Positions 27,663 to 37,401 are shown, counted from the stretch's first letter. The stretch is DNA of 64,000 bases from Chryseobacterium taichungense (GCF_900109935.1 NZ_FOBV01000001.1:682001-746000), one strand, 5' to 3'. Translations and numbers: made by a program. Notes: generated by a model from the letters alone, not told the origin.

Positions 27663-27998
27663 ATGAGTGAATACAAGGAACGCCATGAAAATGAAATTTT
27701 CACTAAGGTGTTAAAAGCAGGGAGAAGAACTTATTTCTTTGATGTGCGCGAGACGAAAGCAGGAGATTATTATCTTACGATTACCGAAAGTAAAAAGAAC
27801 TTCGGGGAGAATGGAGAAGCTACATTCGAGAAGCACAAAATCTATCTTTACAAAGAAGATTTTAAAAGTTTTCAGGAGATGTTTAATGAATCCACAGATT
27901 TCATCATTAACGAAAAAGGCGAAGATGTAATATCAGAAAAGCACGACAAAGACTTCAAAAGCAGATCTTTCACAATCGATTCTGACGACGAAGTTTAA
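27663..27998 (+). CDS. DUF3276 (PUR-alpha-like) nucleic-acid-binding protein
   Basis: A 111-residue soluble protein with the single PUR repeat fold of DUF3276: IFTKVLKAGRRTYFFDVRE, then DYYLTITESKK, then KHKIYLYKEDFKSFQEMF. PUR-domain proteins bind single-stranded DNA and RNA; the Borrelia homologue is a transcription factor. The C-terminus is acidic and charged. It has its own strong promoter and a terminator, which suggests an abundant house-keeping protein. The physiological target in this phylum is not known to me. Confidence 0.88.
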   Translation: MSEYKERHENEIFTKVLKAGRRTYFFDVRETKAGDYYLTITESKKNFGENGEATFEKHKIYLYKEDFKSFQEMFNESTDFIINEKGEDVISEKHDKDFKSRSFTIDSDDEV

Positions 27999-28024
27999 AA
28001 TATTTTAACAATATTAAAAAACAC

Positions 28025-28052
28025 AAGCATCTGGAAAAAGATGCTTTTTTGT
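28025..28052 (+). terminator. Rho-independent terminator of the DUF3276 gene
   Basis: AAGCATC pairs with GATGCTT over an 8-base loop, followed by a T-run, 27 bases after the stop. Confidence 0.75.
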
Positions 28053-28323
28053 TTCTTGTAACTTATTATCTTACTTCTTAGAAAAATTTAGATACACAAA
28101 TGCAATGCTACGCATATAATTTCACAGCATTTCATTTAGATTAATTTAAAATATTTACTATAATCGTTACTTAAAATTTAAATTAAATAATAATTAATTA
28201 AATATTTTACAACAAAACAAACTTTTCTTAGCAATATATTAATTAATCTGTCAAATATAAATAACACAATAAACCAAAAAAGATTTTTTATGAAATAATA
28301 TTAACTCTTTAAATAATACAAGC
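28053..28323. other. AT-rich intergenic region before the T9SS cargo gene
   Basis: About 270 bases with very high A+T and no open frame of useful length. I found no exact TAnnTTTG on plus within 100 bases of the ATG at 28324, and no hairpin stronger than chance. The size suggests regulatory space for the downstream secreted-protein gene, but nothing specific can be supported. Confidence 0.5.
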
Positions 28324-29700
28324 ATGAAAAAAAATCTACTCGTTCTTCTTCTGGCATCTGCGTTCTGCTTTGCCCAAAACTCTTTAATGGTATCTCCTCA
28401 GACAGGAACCATGATTACTTCCGGAACAATTACAAATTTTAAACTTATTAGTGACGGAAGCAGTGTTGCGTTAGTTGCAACAAATAATGCCAGCGGTAAG
28501 GTATTTATTGTTGATATAAATGACAGTAATCCAGCGGATAAAGCGGCAAATACTATTTTAACTACGTCTACCAATGTAAAAACAAGAATCGGAGCTGCAA
28601 TTGGACAGACCATTACTTCAATAAAAAATGTTGAGGTAAACCCGATTACCAATGCCGTCTATGTAATGGCTATGGTAAGTACGACACCCTATTTTGTGAA
28701 GCTTACCAATGCAGGAAATACAATTACCGCACTGAATTTTAATACAATGCCTTATTGTACCTTAAACTTCACCAGTGCAAATTGTGCTTTCCAGGATATA
28801 ACCTGGGGTGGTAATAAACTTTTTGTATCAAGTAATCATAATACTTTAAATGGCGAATTAGGTTATATATCAGCGCCTTTTACCCATAATGCCACGATTA
28901 CGAAAAGGTCAACCACAATATTTAAATCCAATTGGGGAAATACATATATCACCAATGCTCCGCTAGAGACACTTAATTATATAAAAATTAATAATATTGA
29001 ATATTTATGCGGTACAACAACCTGTGCACCTGGTTTTTCTGAAACGGTGTCTTCATTAACAAACAATTCAGGTCTGTTTACAGTACGAGAATCATTTAAT
29101 GTTGTCTCTGATTACTCGGTAAAAACAATCGCCATCAACAATGGAACCGATGCATATCTATTAGATCTGCACAATAACGGGTCTAATAACACAATCTATA
29201 GAATCGGAAAGAAATTTCTTGACGGAACCCCATTTACCAATAATACTTATAACAGTAACGCTGTTGAACTGAGAGATTTTTGGGGGACTATCAACCCCAG
29301 CCTGACTACAGAAGAAATGACGAGTTTCCCAGGTAATTTCTCTTCGATGGCTTACTACTCGCCTTGTGAACTCCTCACTTTAACTGCAGATTTTCAAACA
29401 TTAGCAAAACTTAGTGTTTGTACAGCAGCTTTAAATGTTGATGAACAAAATAATAAAAATAGCAAATTTGAGATTTCCCCAAATCCAGCATCCGATGTTT
29501 TAAATATTTCCTACAATGATAAGGTTTATAAAAATATAGAAGCTACAGTTTTCAGCTATGATGGAAAGTTAATCAAAAAACACTCAATTGATTCAAACAA
29601 TAAGAAAATCTCAATTTCAGATCTACAGGCAGGAAATTATTTGCTAAAGATCAGTAATAAAGGGATAGATCTGGATTCTAAATCTTTCATTAAAAAGTAA
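28324..29700 (+). CDS. Secreted protein with T9SS type A sorting domain
   Basis: A 458-residue exported protein. The signal peptide is MKKNLLVLLLASAFCFAQ. The last 75 residues are a type A C-terminal sorting domain: FEISPNPASDVLNISYND, then ATVFSYDGKLIKK, ISDLQAGNYLLKIS and a lysine end. This sends it through the type IX system to the cell surface or medium. The main part (residues about 20-375) looks like repeated beta-strands with N/T-rich loops (for example NVEVNPITNAVYVMAMV), reminiscent of a beta-propeller; no catalytic motif is visible. Four cysteines between residues about 142 and 240 could form disulfides. The ligand is unknown. It opens the accessory stretch of secreted proteins. Confidence 0.85.
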   Translation: MKKNLLVLLLASAFCFAQNSLMVSPQTGTMITSGTITNFKLISDGSSVALVATNNASGKVFIVDINDSNPADKAANTILTTSTNVKTRIGAAIGQTITSIKNVEVNPITNAVYVMAMVSTTPYFVKLTNAGNTITALNFNTMPYCTLNFTSANCAFQDITWGGNKLFVSSNHNTLNGELGYISAPFTHNATITKRSTTIFKSNWGNTYITNAPLETLNYIKINNIEYLCGTTTCAPGFSETVSSLTNNSGLFTVRESFNVVSDYSVKTIAINNGTDAYLLDLHNNGSNNTIYRIGKKFLDGTPFTNNTYNSNAVELRDFWGTINPSLTTEEMTSFPGNFSSMAYYSPCELLTLTADFQTLAKLSVCTAALNVDEQNNKNSKFEISPNPASDVLNISYNDKVYKNIEATVFSYDGKLIKKHSIDSNNKKISISDLQAGNYLLKISNKGIDLDSKSFIKK

Positions 29701-29774
29701 TTTAATAAATAAATCTGAATTTATGTGCGGATCAAAAGTTCGCACATGATTCTTTTAATATTAACTTTTAGTCT

Positions 29775-30872
29775 ATGAAAGAAATAACAATAGGTAATCT
29801 AAAGCATTTGTTTATACTTTTTTTCATCTTTTTGTATAATTTAAGTTGTTCACAACAAATCTACATTGATACAAAAAAGCCGAATAAGCCTTTGTTTAAA
29901 GCTTTTCCTGTTCATGAAAATGACAAACAGTCCTCAGACTTATTAAAAGTTTTTATGATTCAAGAGGGAAAAGAATCTCAAACGCCACTTCTGGGAACTC
30001 ATTACAAAGTACAAGACACCCTATTTTTTGGGCCTCAATTTGAATTGGGAGATGGACTTTCATTTAATGCTCACTTTTATTATAAAAATGATACTGTAAA
30101 AAGTTTATATAAAACTCCACCTGTTAATTTTAACATCAGCAACGAGATCTCAATAAAAGAAGCTTTTCCAAGAAGTAATAAAATTCCCAAAAATATACTG
30201 ACTTTTTACATCGAGTTTTCTGATCCAATGATGGAAGATGAATCTGCTTTCAGGTATGTGAATTTATATGACGAAAATAAACAAATGATACCTCACGTCT
30301 GGCTTAATAAAGGCAGATGGATCAATGATAAGATTTTAATGTTGATGATTCACCCCGGAAGAGTAAAAAGCGGGATTTCGTATTATGATAATTTAGGCGA
30401 CGTTTTCTACGTAGGAAAAAAATATTATTTGGAGGTGACTGACAAAGTAAAAACATTATATATAAACTCGAAAGTAAAACCTTTTACAAAAGAATTTGAA
30501 ATTATTGAGCCGACAGCGAGCTGTCCAGAAATTCTGCGAGATAGTATTAATCCACCCAAGAAAAATACCCGGGAAAAACTAAAAATTGTTTTTGATAAAC
30601 CTATGGACCTTTATTCCATCCTTGGTGGAATTTCTATAAACATATACAAGACCGATATAATTGTTGAAGGAAAACTTTTACCCGGATCAGAAGACACGGA
30701 ATGGTATTTTGTTCCCGATAAACCATGGACTGAGAATAAATATTCGTTAATTTTCAATAAATATGTTTCCGATGCTTGCGGAAATGGCCTTATAAAGTCA
30801 TTTGAAACTACCAAAATAAAGAAATCATACACTAAAGATATTGTTAAAAAAATAAATTTCAGAACAGACTAA
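29775..30872 (+). CDS. Lipoprotein with SbsA-type Ig-like domains
   Basis: A 365-residue protein with a signal region (HLFILFFIFLYNLSCSQQ) containing a lipobox at LSC, so it is probably anchored in the outer membrane. Two segments fit the Big_5/SbsA Ig-like pattern, in which a strand is followed by FSDPM or FDKPMD: LTFYIEFSDPMMEDESAF (about residues 148-165) and KLKIVFDKPMDLYS (about 270-284). Each probably begins a beta-sandwich. The domain's typical job is structural or adhesive. It follows the T9SS cargo gene by 74 bases on the same strand. Confidence 0.7.
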   Translation: MKEITIGNLKHLFILFFIFLYNLSCSQQIYIDTKKPNKPLFKAFPVHENDKQSSDLLKVFMIQEGKESQTPLLGTHYKVQDTLFFGPQFELGDGLSFNAHFYYKNDTVKSLYKTPPVNFNISNEISIKEAFPRSNKIPKNILTFYIEFSDPMMEDESAFRYVNLYDENKQMIPHVWLNKGRWINDKILMLMIHPGRVKSGISYYDNLGDVFYVGKKYYLEVTDKVKTLYINSKVKPFTKEFEIIEPTASCPEILRDSINPPKKNTREKLKIVFDKPMDLYSILGGISINIYKTDIIVEGKLLPGSEDTEWYFVPDKPWTENKYSLIFNKYVSDACGNGLIKSFETTKIKKSYTKDIVKKINFRTD

Positions 30873-30892
30873 TTGCTTATTTTAAAATAAAA

Positions 30893-30935
30893 TTTATTGC
30901 CGGTTTCTCCATTTTGAGACTGGCAATAAATTTAT
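30893..30935. terminator. Convergent-gene terminator
   Basis: TTTATTGCC (30893-30901) pairs with GGCAATAAA (30922-30930), with weaker inner pairing TCTC/GAGA. It lies between the Ig-like lipoprotein gene (plus) and the tail-fibre-like gene (minus). Confidence 0.55.
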
Positions 30936-30964
30936 TTAAACATTTGAAAATACCAAACAGCTGA

Positions 30965-32095
30965 TTATTTTATTTGTTCCCAGACGTTGTTTATACTTTT
31001 AATCCATATGACTGAATTAGCCGCAATTTTATTAATATCTGCTCCCATAATATCTTTATAGTTTGATATTGAGGGAGTACTTGATGTAGGATTTTTGATA
31101 ATATACATTCTTCCTGTACATTCACTCGCATTAGGTAAAGTAATGTTGTGATTACCTCCTAAAATCACAGTAAAGTCTTTTTCAGTCAATACAAATGCTG
31201 AAGAAGTGATCACAATCGGGAGGGAAATCGACCCTGAAACCTGTAATGTAGAATTAGGAACAGTCCCGTTCATATTAATTCCAATCCTAACACTATTATT
31301 TAGCCCTGTACCCTGTACTCTCATCATTTCTACATAAGACAATGAAGTATAATTAAATTTAGAAAAAACAAAAGGCTCATTTCCATCATCACCAACCAAA
31401 AAATTAAAACTTCCATTATTCAATGAACCACCACTTCCCAATTCAAAGAAATCACTAGATGCCGCAGAGCCTCTCATGATGAAATTTCCATTACCATCAG
31501 TATAAAACACCGGCTTGTAATAGCTTGCTCCATTTGCTTCAAATTGTAAAGCCGAATTTCCGTTTGTGCCGCGAATATACATTAAGGATGCTTCACTCTG
31601 GTTGTAGGGATATAATGCCGTATTGGAGGAATTATACAATCCTAATGTTTGTCTTGTACCCACTTCCAGCATAGGTGTATTGTTAGAACGCAACTGCAAT
31701 CGGATATTATTTTTAGTTCCTAAGAAACTGTTTGCATTAGAATCAAGCGTATTTCCTGCCAAAAACCAATTGCTTGTAGCCGCATCTGTAGAGGGCGACC
31801 ATATATTTGTCGTATTATTCCAAGATAATACTTTGCCGTTGGTGGCGCCCATTTGTGCCAAACGGTAGGGATCAGCCAACGTTCCGCTTCCAGAAAATAT
31901 ACTCGCAGAAAAAAAAGGATTTATTTGGCAAAGCAAACCATTTCTTAATCCGAAATAGATTTGTCCGTCGTCGGTAGCTTTATATAAATTACCTTCTGCC
32001 GCAGAAGTCATAGCTGTTGCAGAAGTAATCGTTTCCTGTCCGAAAGCAAAAAAATTCATAACAACAAGAATAAAAATAGAATAAATTCTTTTCAT
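30965..32095 (-). CDS. Secreted tail-fibre-like protein, downstream tandem copy
   Basis: A 376-residue protein of a family I know only as uncharacterised in Chryseobacterium-like genomes. The start chosen gives the signal peptide MKRIYSIFILVVMNFFAFGQ; the ATG 24 bases upstream lies inside the previous gene. The mature part has short strand-turn units rich in G, N, S and T (GSGTLADPYRLAQMG; MYIRGTNGNSALQFEANGAS) and a C-terminal unit ending NSVIWIKSINNVWEQ, like the shaft and collar segments of phage tail fibres. It has no T9SS tail or lipobox. It is strongly similar along its length to the next gene upstream, so the two arose by tandem duplication. Confidence 0.7.
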   Translation of the reverse strand: MKRIYSIFILVVMNFFAFGQETITSATAMTSAAEGNLYKATDDGQIYFGLRNGLLCQINPFFSASIFSGSGTLADPYRLAQMGATNGKVLSWNNTTNIWSPSTDAATSNWFLAGNTLDSNANSFLGTKNNIRLQLRSNNTPMLEVGTRQTLGLYNSSNTALYPYNQSEASLMYIRGTNGNSALQFEANGASYYKPVFYTDGNGNFIMRGSAASSDFFELGSGGSLNNGSFNFLVGDDGNEPFVFSKFNYTSLSYVEMMRVQGTGLNNSVRIGINMNGTVPNSTLQVSGSISLPIVITSSAFVLTEKDFTVILGGNHNITLPNASECTGRMYIIKNPTSSTPSISNYKDIMGADINKIAANSVIWIKSINNVWEQIK

Positions 32096-32100
32096 TGCAT

Positions 32101-33249
32101 TTAATTTATTCGTTGCCAATTACTTCCATCATTCTGTAACCATAAGATTGAATTTGCTGAAATTATATTGACAGAACTCCCCGACAGATTTTTATATGAA
32201 GAAATCGAAGGGGTATTATTTGTAGGATTTTTAATGACATAGATTCTTCCAGTACAATTACAATTACTTGTATCGGGAAGAGTAATTGAATGATTCCCAC
32301 CAAGTATTATGGTAAAATGGGTCTCATTAAGAGTTAAAGCGCCAGTCGTTTTAAAAGTAGATGTAGCCAATGATCCATTATTCTGTAATGTAGAGTTAGC
32401 AAGAGCTCCTGTATTTATACCCACTCTTACATTGTTATCTAATCCTGTACCGGATAAACGCATGAGTTCTACCTTACTAGATGTATCACGATTGTATTTA
32501 CTGAACACAAAAGGTTCATCCCCATCATCTCCTATCACAAAATCGAATCTCCCATTGTTAGATGTTCCACTACTTCCCATTTCAAAAAAATCAGTACCGG
32601 CACAAGAACCTCTTAATCCGAAATTTCCATTTGCGTCCGTGAAAAACACAGGTTTGTAAAAACTTGCGCCATCGGCTTCAAATTCCAAAGCAGAATTTCC
32701 GTTTGTACCACGAATATACATTACTGACGCATCAGGCTGATTATAAGGATATAGACCTGTAGTGGTGGAGTCATACAGCCCCAATGTCTGTCTTTTTCCT
32801 ACTTCTAGCATAGGTGTATTATTTGACACCAACTGAAGCTTCCTATCATTAATCGTTCCCAGAAAATTGGTATTATCAGTGTTGGCATTTCCGGTAACCA
32901 GCCAGTTAGCAGCAGCAGCAGGAGTTTTTGGTTTCCACATATTGCTTGCTGAATCCCACGTAAGCACTTGTTGATCACTCGCGTTATTTTGTGCTATTTT
33001 TAAAGGATTTGCTGTAGTTCCGTTTCCTGTTAAAGAAACATTATCTGTAACAATATTTGCACCTATCAATTGCAAAGAACCATCACGCAACCCTATATAC
33101 AATTGTCCGTTGTCGGTTGCTTTATATAAATTACCTTCCGCAGCGGCAGAATATCCTGTTGCTGTATTTATCGTTTCCTGTGAAAATAGCTTAATTGTTG
33201 TTAAAACAGCTATAAGAAATATTATTTTTGGAGTAATTAGAATTTTCAT
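32101..33249 (-). CDS. Secreted tail-fibre-like protein, upstream tandem copy
   Basis: A 382-residue paralogue of the gene that begins six bases downstream. The signal peptide is MKILITPKIIFLIAVLTTIK, continuing LFSQ. Shared blocks include AAEGNLYKATDNGQLYIGLR, SNNTPMLEVGKRQTLGLYDS, TNGNSALEFEADGASFYKPV, GDDGDEPFVFSK and the terminal GGNHSITLPD unit. The region after residue 60 (VSLTGNGTTANPLKIAQNNA) is typical of trimeric fibre shafts. A C-N-C pair (SNCNCTGR) replaces a single Cys in the paralogue. It starts 9 bases after the frameshifted fibre gene, so all three are probably one transcript. Confidence 0.7.
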   Translation of the reverse strand: MKILITPKIIFLIAVLTTIKLFSQETINTATGYSAAAEGNLYKATDNGQLYIGLRDGSLQLIGANIVTDNVSLTGNGTTANPLKIAQNNASDQQVLTWDSASNMWKPKTPAAAANWLVTGNANTDNTNFLGTINDRKLQLVSNNTPMLEVGKRQTLGLYDSTTTGLYPYNQPDASVMYIRGTNGNSALEFEADGASFYKPVFFTDANGNFGLRGSCAGTDFFEMGSSGTSNNGRFDFVIGDDGDEPFVFSKYNRDTSSKVELMRLSGTGLDNNVRVGINTGALANSTLQNNGSLATSTFKTTGALTLNETHFTIILGGNHSITLPDTSNCNCTGRIYVIKNPTNNTPSISSYKNLSGSSVNIISANSILWLQNDGSNWQRIN

Positions 33250-33258
33250 TTTTAAAAA

Positions 33259-34499
33259 CTATAATTTTTCTATTATTAATGATGATCCATTAGCCATCAA
33301 TTGTAATGTTCTGTTGCTTGAATTAACTACTTTTCCCTGAACTCTTATGACATCATTGGCATTTAAGTTTAATATTTTTGTCACCGTCACTGTTCCCCTT
33401 GAATCAGCGTTATTTCTATGGTATGTAAAGCCTGTTGTTCCCGCAATATCATTTCCGTTCACCTGTAATTTATATTCACCGGTTGCATGAGAATTTGTAG
33501 TAACAGCAGCAGAAATCCGATATGTGATTTTATATTTTCCTGCATTAGCAACTGTGATGGTTCCGCTACCAGCTGTGTACCCAGTATCTACAATTCCTGC
33601 AGTATTAATCAACATTGTTGTAAATCCTGTGGCAGTCGAAAACGATTGTGTACCAGCCGTATCATAAATTTCCGCTACACTCGAAGTAAAGGGTGTTTTC
33701 CAGCTTATTGCATTTCCTGATCCGTTTGACATTAAGACCTGTCCTGAAGTTCCTGGTGATAAAATTTGATACTTACTTCCATCGCCTTGCAATATCGTAC
33801 CTAAAGAAGGTATAGAGGAATTACCTGTTCCTCCGTTGGATGGATTTAAAGTTCCTGCTAAAGTTACAGCTCCAGTGGTTGATGTTGAAGGAGTAAATCC
33901 TGTTGTTCCGCCACTAAAACTGCTAACATTTGGTGAGATACTTATTGTTCCGTCACTCCCCACATTAATACCACTTCCCGCTTTCACTCCACCAAGAGAT
34001 GTTGCTGTTGCAGGGTTTAAAGAGACTGTATTGGAAGCAAGAGTGATCCCCGTAGAAAAACTTAAAGCATTTTGCTTACCATTAAAATATTCCAATCAGC
34101 AGAAGACAAATATCCGTTAGAGGAACTATTTGACTGATTAATAGAAAAACTACCTGTCGTACTATTGTAAATTAATGGTGATGAAGCAGAGAAATTTGAC
34201 AATGTCAGAGAAGCTCCTCCTAATTGCTTCCAATTTGTACCATCCCAAAATACATATCCGGGAACCAAACTTACATCATTGGCTGTAAGATATACCATTT
34301 GACCTTTAGCATTTCCAGAAACGTTAGTAATTTTGCTGACCCGAGGTATGACGATACCATCCTTGGCATCTGCTACACCTCCTTGATTTTTACCAACAAT
34401 ATCAAGCGTAGCCGTTGGCGAAGTTGTATTAATCCCTACCTGTGCTTTAAATAAATTTAAAACACAAAAAATTATAAGTGTTGATAATCTTTTTTTCAT
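33259..34499 (-). pseudogene. Secreted tail-fibre-like protein, frameshifted
   Basis: Two minus-strand frames join into one protein of about 412 residues. The first (34499-34062) has signal peptide MKKRLSTLIIFCVLNLFKAQ, then VGINTTSPTATLDIVGKNQG and SNGYLSSADWNILMVSKML-stop. The second (from about 34095 to 33259) reads FNGKQNALSFSTGITLASN and continues as beta-rich fibre sequence ending in a C1q/TNF-like strand pattern (GKYKITYRISAAVTTNSHAT, then SLIIEKL). One extra T in the T4 run (34084-34087 on plus: AAAA) restores SSADWNIFNGKQNALSFSTG, the motif usual in such proteins. The cause may be a real one-base deletion, phase variation or a base-calling error. The second frame has no ATG of its own near its start. 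Confidence 0.75.
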
Positions 34500-34755
34500 C
34501 TGAAGTATTGCAAAATATAAGTTGGTTAATCCTTAAATTAAGTTCACAAAAATACGGAATAATTAAATATATTATTAATAATACTAATAATTTTATTTAA
34601 TTCATGAAAAATAAGCAATTAAATTATATTTTTCGCATTTTAATTGTTTTAGATTAATTTTTTATACAATATCAAGCAACACAAACAATATTTTACATGA
34701 TGATTTAATAAGCAAACTGATAAAGTGATAAAGAATTTCTCAATAAAGATATAAA

Positions 34756-34784
34756 ATAAAAAATCCTGCTTAAAAAAGCAGGAT
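34756..34784 (-). terminator. Rho-independent terminator after tRNA-His
   Basis: ATCCTGCTT (34763-34771) and AAGCAGGAT (34776-34784) form a 9-bp stem; on minus it is followed by TTTTTATTTTA. It begins 7 bases past the tRNA 3' end. Confidence 0.8.
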
Positions 34785-34790
34785 AACCAG

Positions 34791-34865
<75 letters not shown>

Positions 34866-34900
34866 GTTTTGTGAGTGCAAATATAGGAAAGATTTTTTAA

Positions 34901-35620
34901 CTACCAAACAATTCCATCAAAATTTTTCAGCGCAATTAACTTCTCAGACGTAAATCCCTCAGCATAAGTCACTCCGGATAATCGGCCTAAATCCTGCGCG
35001 CGATAAGTCAGGCTTTCGAAAAAGTCTTTTGAGGTAATTGGTGTTTCCGGTTCCTTTGAATCCGGATCATAAAACTGAGTTTTAAAAGCCATGCATGCTT
35101 CAATCTTTTTATCAAGATGTTCACTTATGTCAATAACAAATTCCGGTTCAATATTTTTCCACTGTATATAATGGAAAACATGTTTTGGTCTCCAGGCTTC
35201 CTGATTTTCACCTTCAAGAACAGTCTCAATTTTCCTTAATCCTGCTAAAAAACACGCATCCGATACTAATTTGGCTCCTTTTGCATGATCCGGATGTCTA
35301 TCATCAATTGCATTGGCTAAGACGATTTCCGGTCGGTATTTGCGAATCATTTTTACTATTCGAAGCTGATATTCTTCAGAATTTTCCAGAAAACCATCTT
35401 TCATTCCAAGATTTTCCCTTGCAACAACGCCAAGAATTTTGGCTGAATCTGCAGCTTCGGCTTTTCGTGTTTCTTCAGTTCCTCTTGTACCTAGCTCTCC
35501 TCTTGTAAGGTCAACTATAGCACAAATTTTACCTCCCGAAACCATTTTTGCTATTGTCCCGCTGCAGCCGAGCTCTACATCATCAGGATGTGCGCCAAAA
35601 GCTAATATATCTGTTTTCAT
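34901..35620 (-). CDS. bshB1: Bacillithiol biosynthesis deacetylase BshB1
   Basis: A 239-residue zinc-dependent LmbE/PIG-L-family deacetylase. It removes the acetyl group from GlcNAc-malate in bacillithiol synthesis. The metal site is H11-P-D-D14 in GAHPDDVELGCSG plus the second HPDH motif (DDRHPDHAKGA). The stretches LTRGELGTRGT and GMKDGFLENSEEYQ are characteristic of BshB1 as opposed to BshB2. bshA and bshC are not adjacent. It supports the use of bacillithiol as the low-molecular-weight thiol in this organism. Confidence 0.94.
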   Translation of the reverse strand: MKTDILAFGAHPDDVELGCSGTIAKMVSGGKICAIVDLTRGELGTRGTEETRKAEAADSAKILGVVARENLGMKDGFLENSEEYQLRIVKMIRKYRPEIVLANAIDDRHPDHAKGAKLVSDACFLAGLRKIETVLEGENQEAWRPKHVFHYIQWKNIEPEFVIDISEHLDKKIEACMAFKTQFYDPDSKEPETPITSKDFFESLTYRAQDLGRLSGVTYAEGFTSEKLIALKNFDGIVW

Positions 35621-35698
35621 ATCAACAAAGATAAGACTTAAAAGAAAAACTTCCCAAACATAAAGAATGGGAAGTTATATCTGATTATTTAATTGTAA

Positions 35699-37339
35699 TT
35701 ATTTATTAATCTCTGCATTTAACTTAACAGCATCCTGATAAGTAGGATCAAGCTGAACAGATTTTGCAACATAATCTTTTGCTTTTGCAAGATCAGTATC
35801 TTTACTCATATAAGCCACCGCAAAATATGCGTAAGCAAGAGTTTGTTTATTAGCCTCCTGATCGGCCGGTTTCACTGTACTGATGAACTTTTCGTAAGCA
35901 ATTTTCGCCGCATCATTATTACCTGCCTGCTGATAAGAGTATCCTAAGCTATAGAAACCAGGTGCCCAATCAGGAAGCAGCGCATTCATTTTTTGCCATG
36001 TCTGAATGGCACCATTCCAGTTCTTTGCTTCTTGATAAGCAGTTGCCAGCTTAAATAAAGAATCAGTGTCCTGAGCATTAGCCGCTACTTTTTGCTTTAA
36101 ACCTTCAATTACAGGATTGGTAGGACCAGCATCTACATCGGCCTGAGAAGCAGCTCCTCCACCTGAAATTTTTGCTAGCTCCATATCCCATTTCAAAGTT
36201 TCATCTTTAGCCGCTTTAGCAATCGCAATCTTTTGCTGTGCTTCAGTGGTTAATGCAGTTTTCTTAGCAGCATCAGTTTCTGTTTTAGCTAAGCCTGCAG
36301 CAATAAGCCCTTGTAAACCCTGATCGGCAGGTTGCACTCTTGATTTATCCGCCTGCGAAACAAAATTATCCATATTTTGCTTAGCTTCAGCATACTTACC
36401 GTCAGCATATAATTGATATGCTCTTAGCTTAAATTTGATCGGATCATTAATTTTATCAAAAATCTTATCTAACACTTGCTTAGAGTTAGCATAATCTTCA
36501 TTGGTAAAATAAAGTTTAGCAATTTCCAGCTGCGTATATGGATCTTCATCTGCATACTTCGTGTAATTAATAAGATCTTGAGTTGCTTTAGCATTTTGCT
36601 GATAACGAATATCATAAGCAGCCAAAGCTTTATAAGCAGGAGCATAGGTAGGATCGGTAGCAATAGCTTTATCAATGCTGGTTTTAGCTTGCTGCCATTG
36701 TTGTGCTGCCATCCATAATGTTCCGATTCTTGTATAAACTGATGCTTTATTTTTAGCTAAAGGAAGAGCCTTATCATAAGCAGACATCGCGTCTCCCGGC
36801 ATTCTTTTTAATCGGTATGCATCTCCTAACGTATAGTAGTAATGTGCCGGAACTTCTTTTTTAGATGCTCTTTCAATAGCCTTATTTAGATATTGAATTG
36901 CTAAATCCGGAGAGTTATTCTTTTCAAATAAAGTTAAAGCTTCTGCCGCTCTAAATAAAACTTCTGCATCTTTCTCTCTTGAATCAGATACAATGCTTTG
37001 AATTTCTGCAACAGCATTTTTATCACCTTTACCAAGCTTAACAGTAGCCAGCCCGATTCTGTTTAAATAACTTTTCTTATCCGCAGCAAGACCTTTATTA
37101 AAGTTATCTGTAGCTGCTGCATAATCAGGTTCCCCTTGTTTTAAATATGTATTTCCTAAATAGAAATAATTTTCAGCTGTCGGAGCTGAAGCAATCATAT
37201 TTGTAAAATTAGTTTTTGCCTGAGCAAACTTATCACTGTCCATGCTGTTAATACCATCCTGTACAGTTTGCGCAAACGCAAAATTGGTAAAAAATACCAC
37301 CGCTGCTCCAAAAGCAATCTTCTTTACATTCAAATTCAT
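35699..37339 (-). CDS. Exported tetratricopeptide-repeat protein of the Ton cluster
   Basis: A 546-residue protein built of TPR-type helix pairs across most of its length (for example AENYFYLGNTYLKQGEPDYA, VPAHYYYTLGDAYRLK, PGFYSLGYSYQQAGNNDAAK). The start chosen gives MNLNVKKIAFGAAVVFFTNF ending in a FAQ signal cleavage site; an ATG 12 bases upstream is also possible. TPR proteins are scaffolds, and an exported one probably binds envelope proteins in the periplasm. It closes the exbB-exbD-exbD-tonB-small-PstS-like-TPR series, a gene order I recall from other Flavobacteriia. Two perfect palindromes lie in its upstream gap. Confidence 0.8.
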   Translation of the reverse strand: MNLNVKKIAFGAAVVFFTNFAFAQTVQDGINSMDSDKFAQAKTNFTNMIASAPTAENYFYLGNTYLKQGEPDYAAATDNFNKGLAADKKSYLNRIGLATVKLGKGDKNAVAEIQSIVSDSREKDAEVLFRAAEALTLFEKNNSPDLAIQYLNKAIERASKKEVPAHYYYTLGDAYRLKRMPGDAMSAYDKALPLAKNKASVYTRIGTLWMAAQQWQQAKTSIDKAIATDPTYAPAYKALAAYDIRYQQNAKATQDLINYTKYADEDPYTQLEIAKLYFTNEDYANSKQVLDKIFDKINDPIKFKLRAYQLYADGKYAEAKQNMDNFVSQADKSRVQPADQGLQGLIAAGLAKTETDAAKKTALTTEAQQKIAIAKAAKDETLKWDMELAKISGGGAASQADVDAGPTNPVIEGLKQKVAANAQDTDSLFKLATAYQEAKNWNGAIQTWQKMNALLPDWAPGFYSLGYSYQQAGNNDAAKIAYEKFISTVKPADQEANKQTLAYAYFAVAYMSKDTDLAKAKDYVAKSVQLDPTYQDAVKLNAEINK

Positions 37340-37401
37340 TATATCTCTCATTTTATATTTTCTAATCTAAATTTCGATTTATATTGTACACAATTTTCAG
37401 A

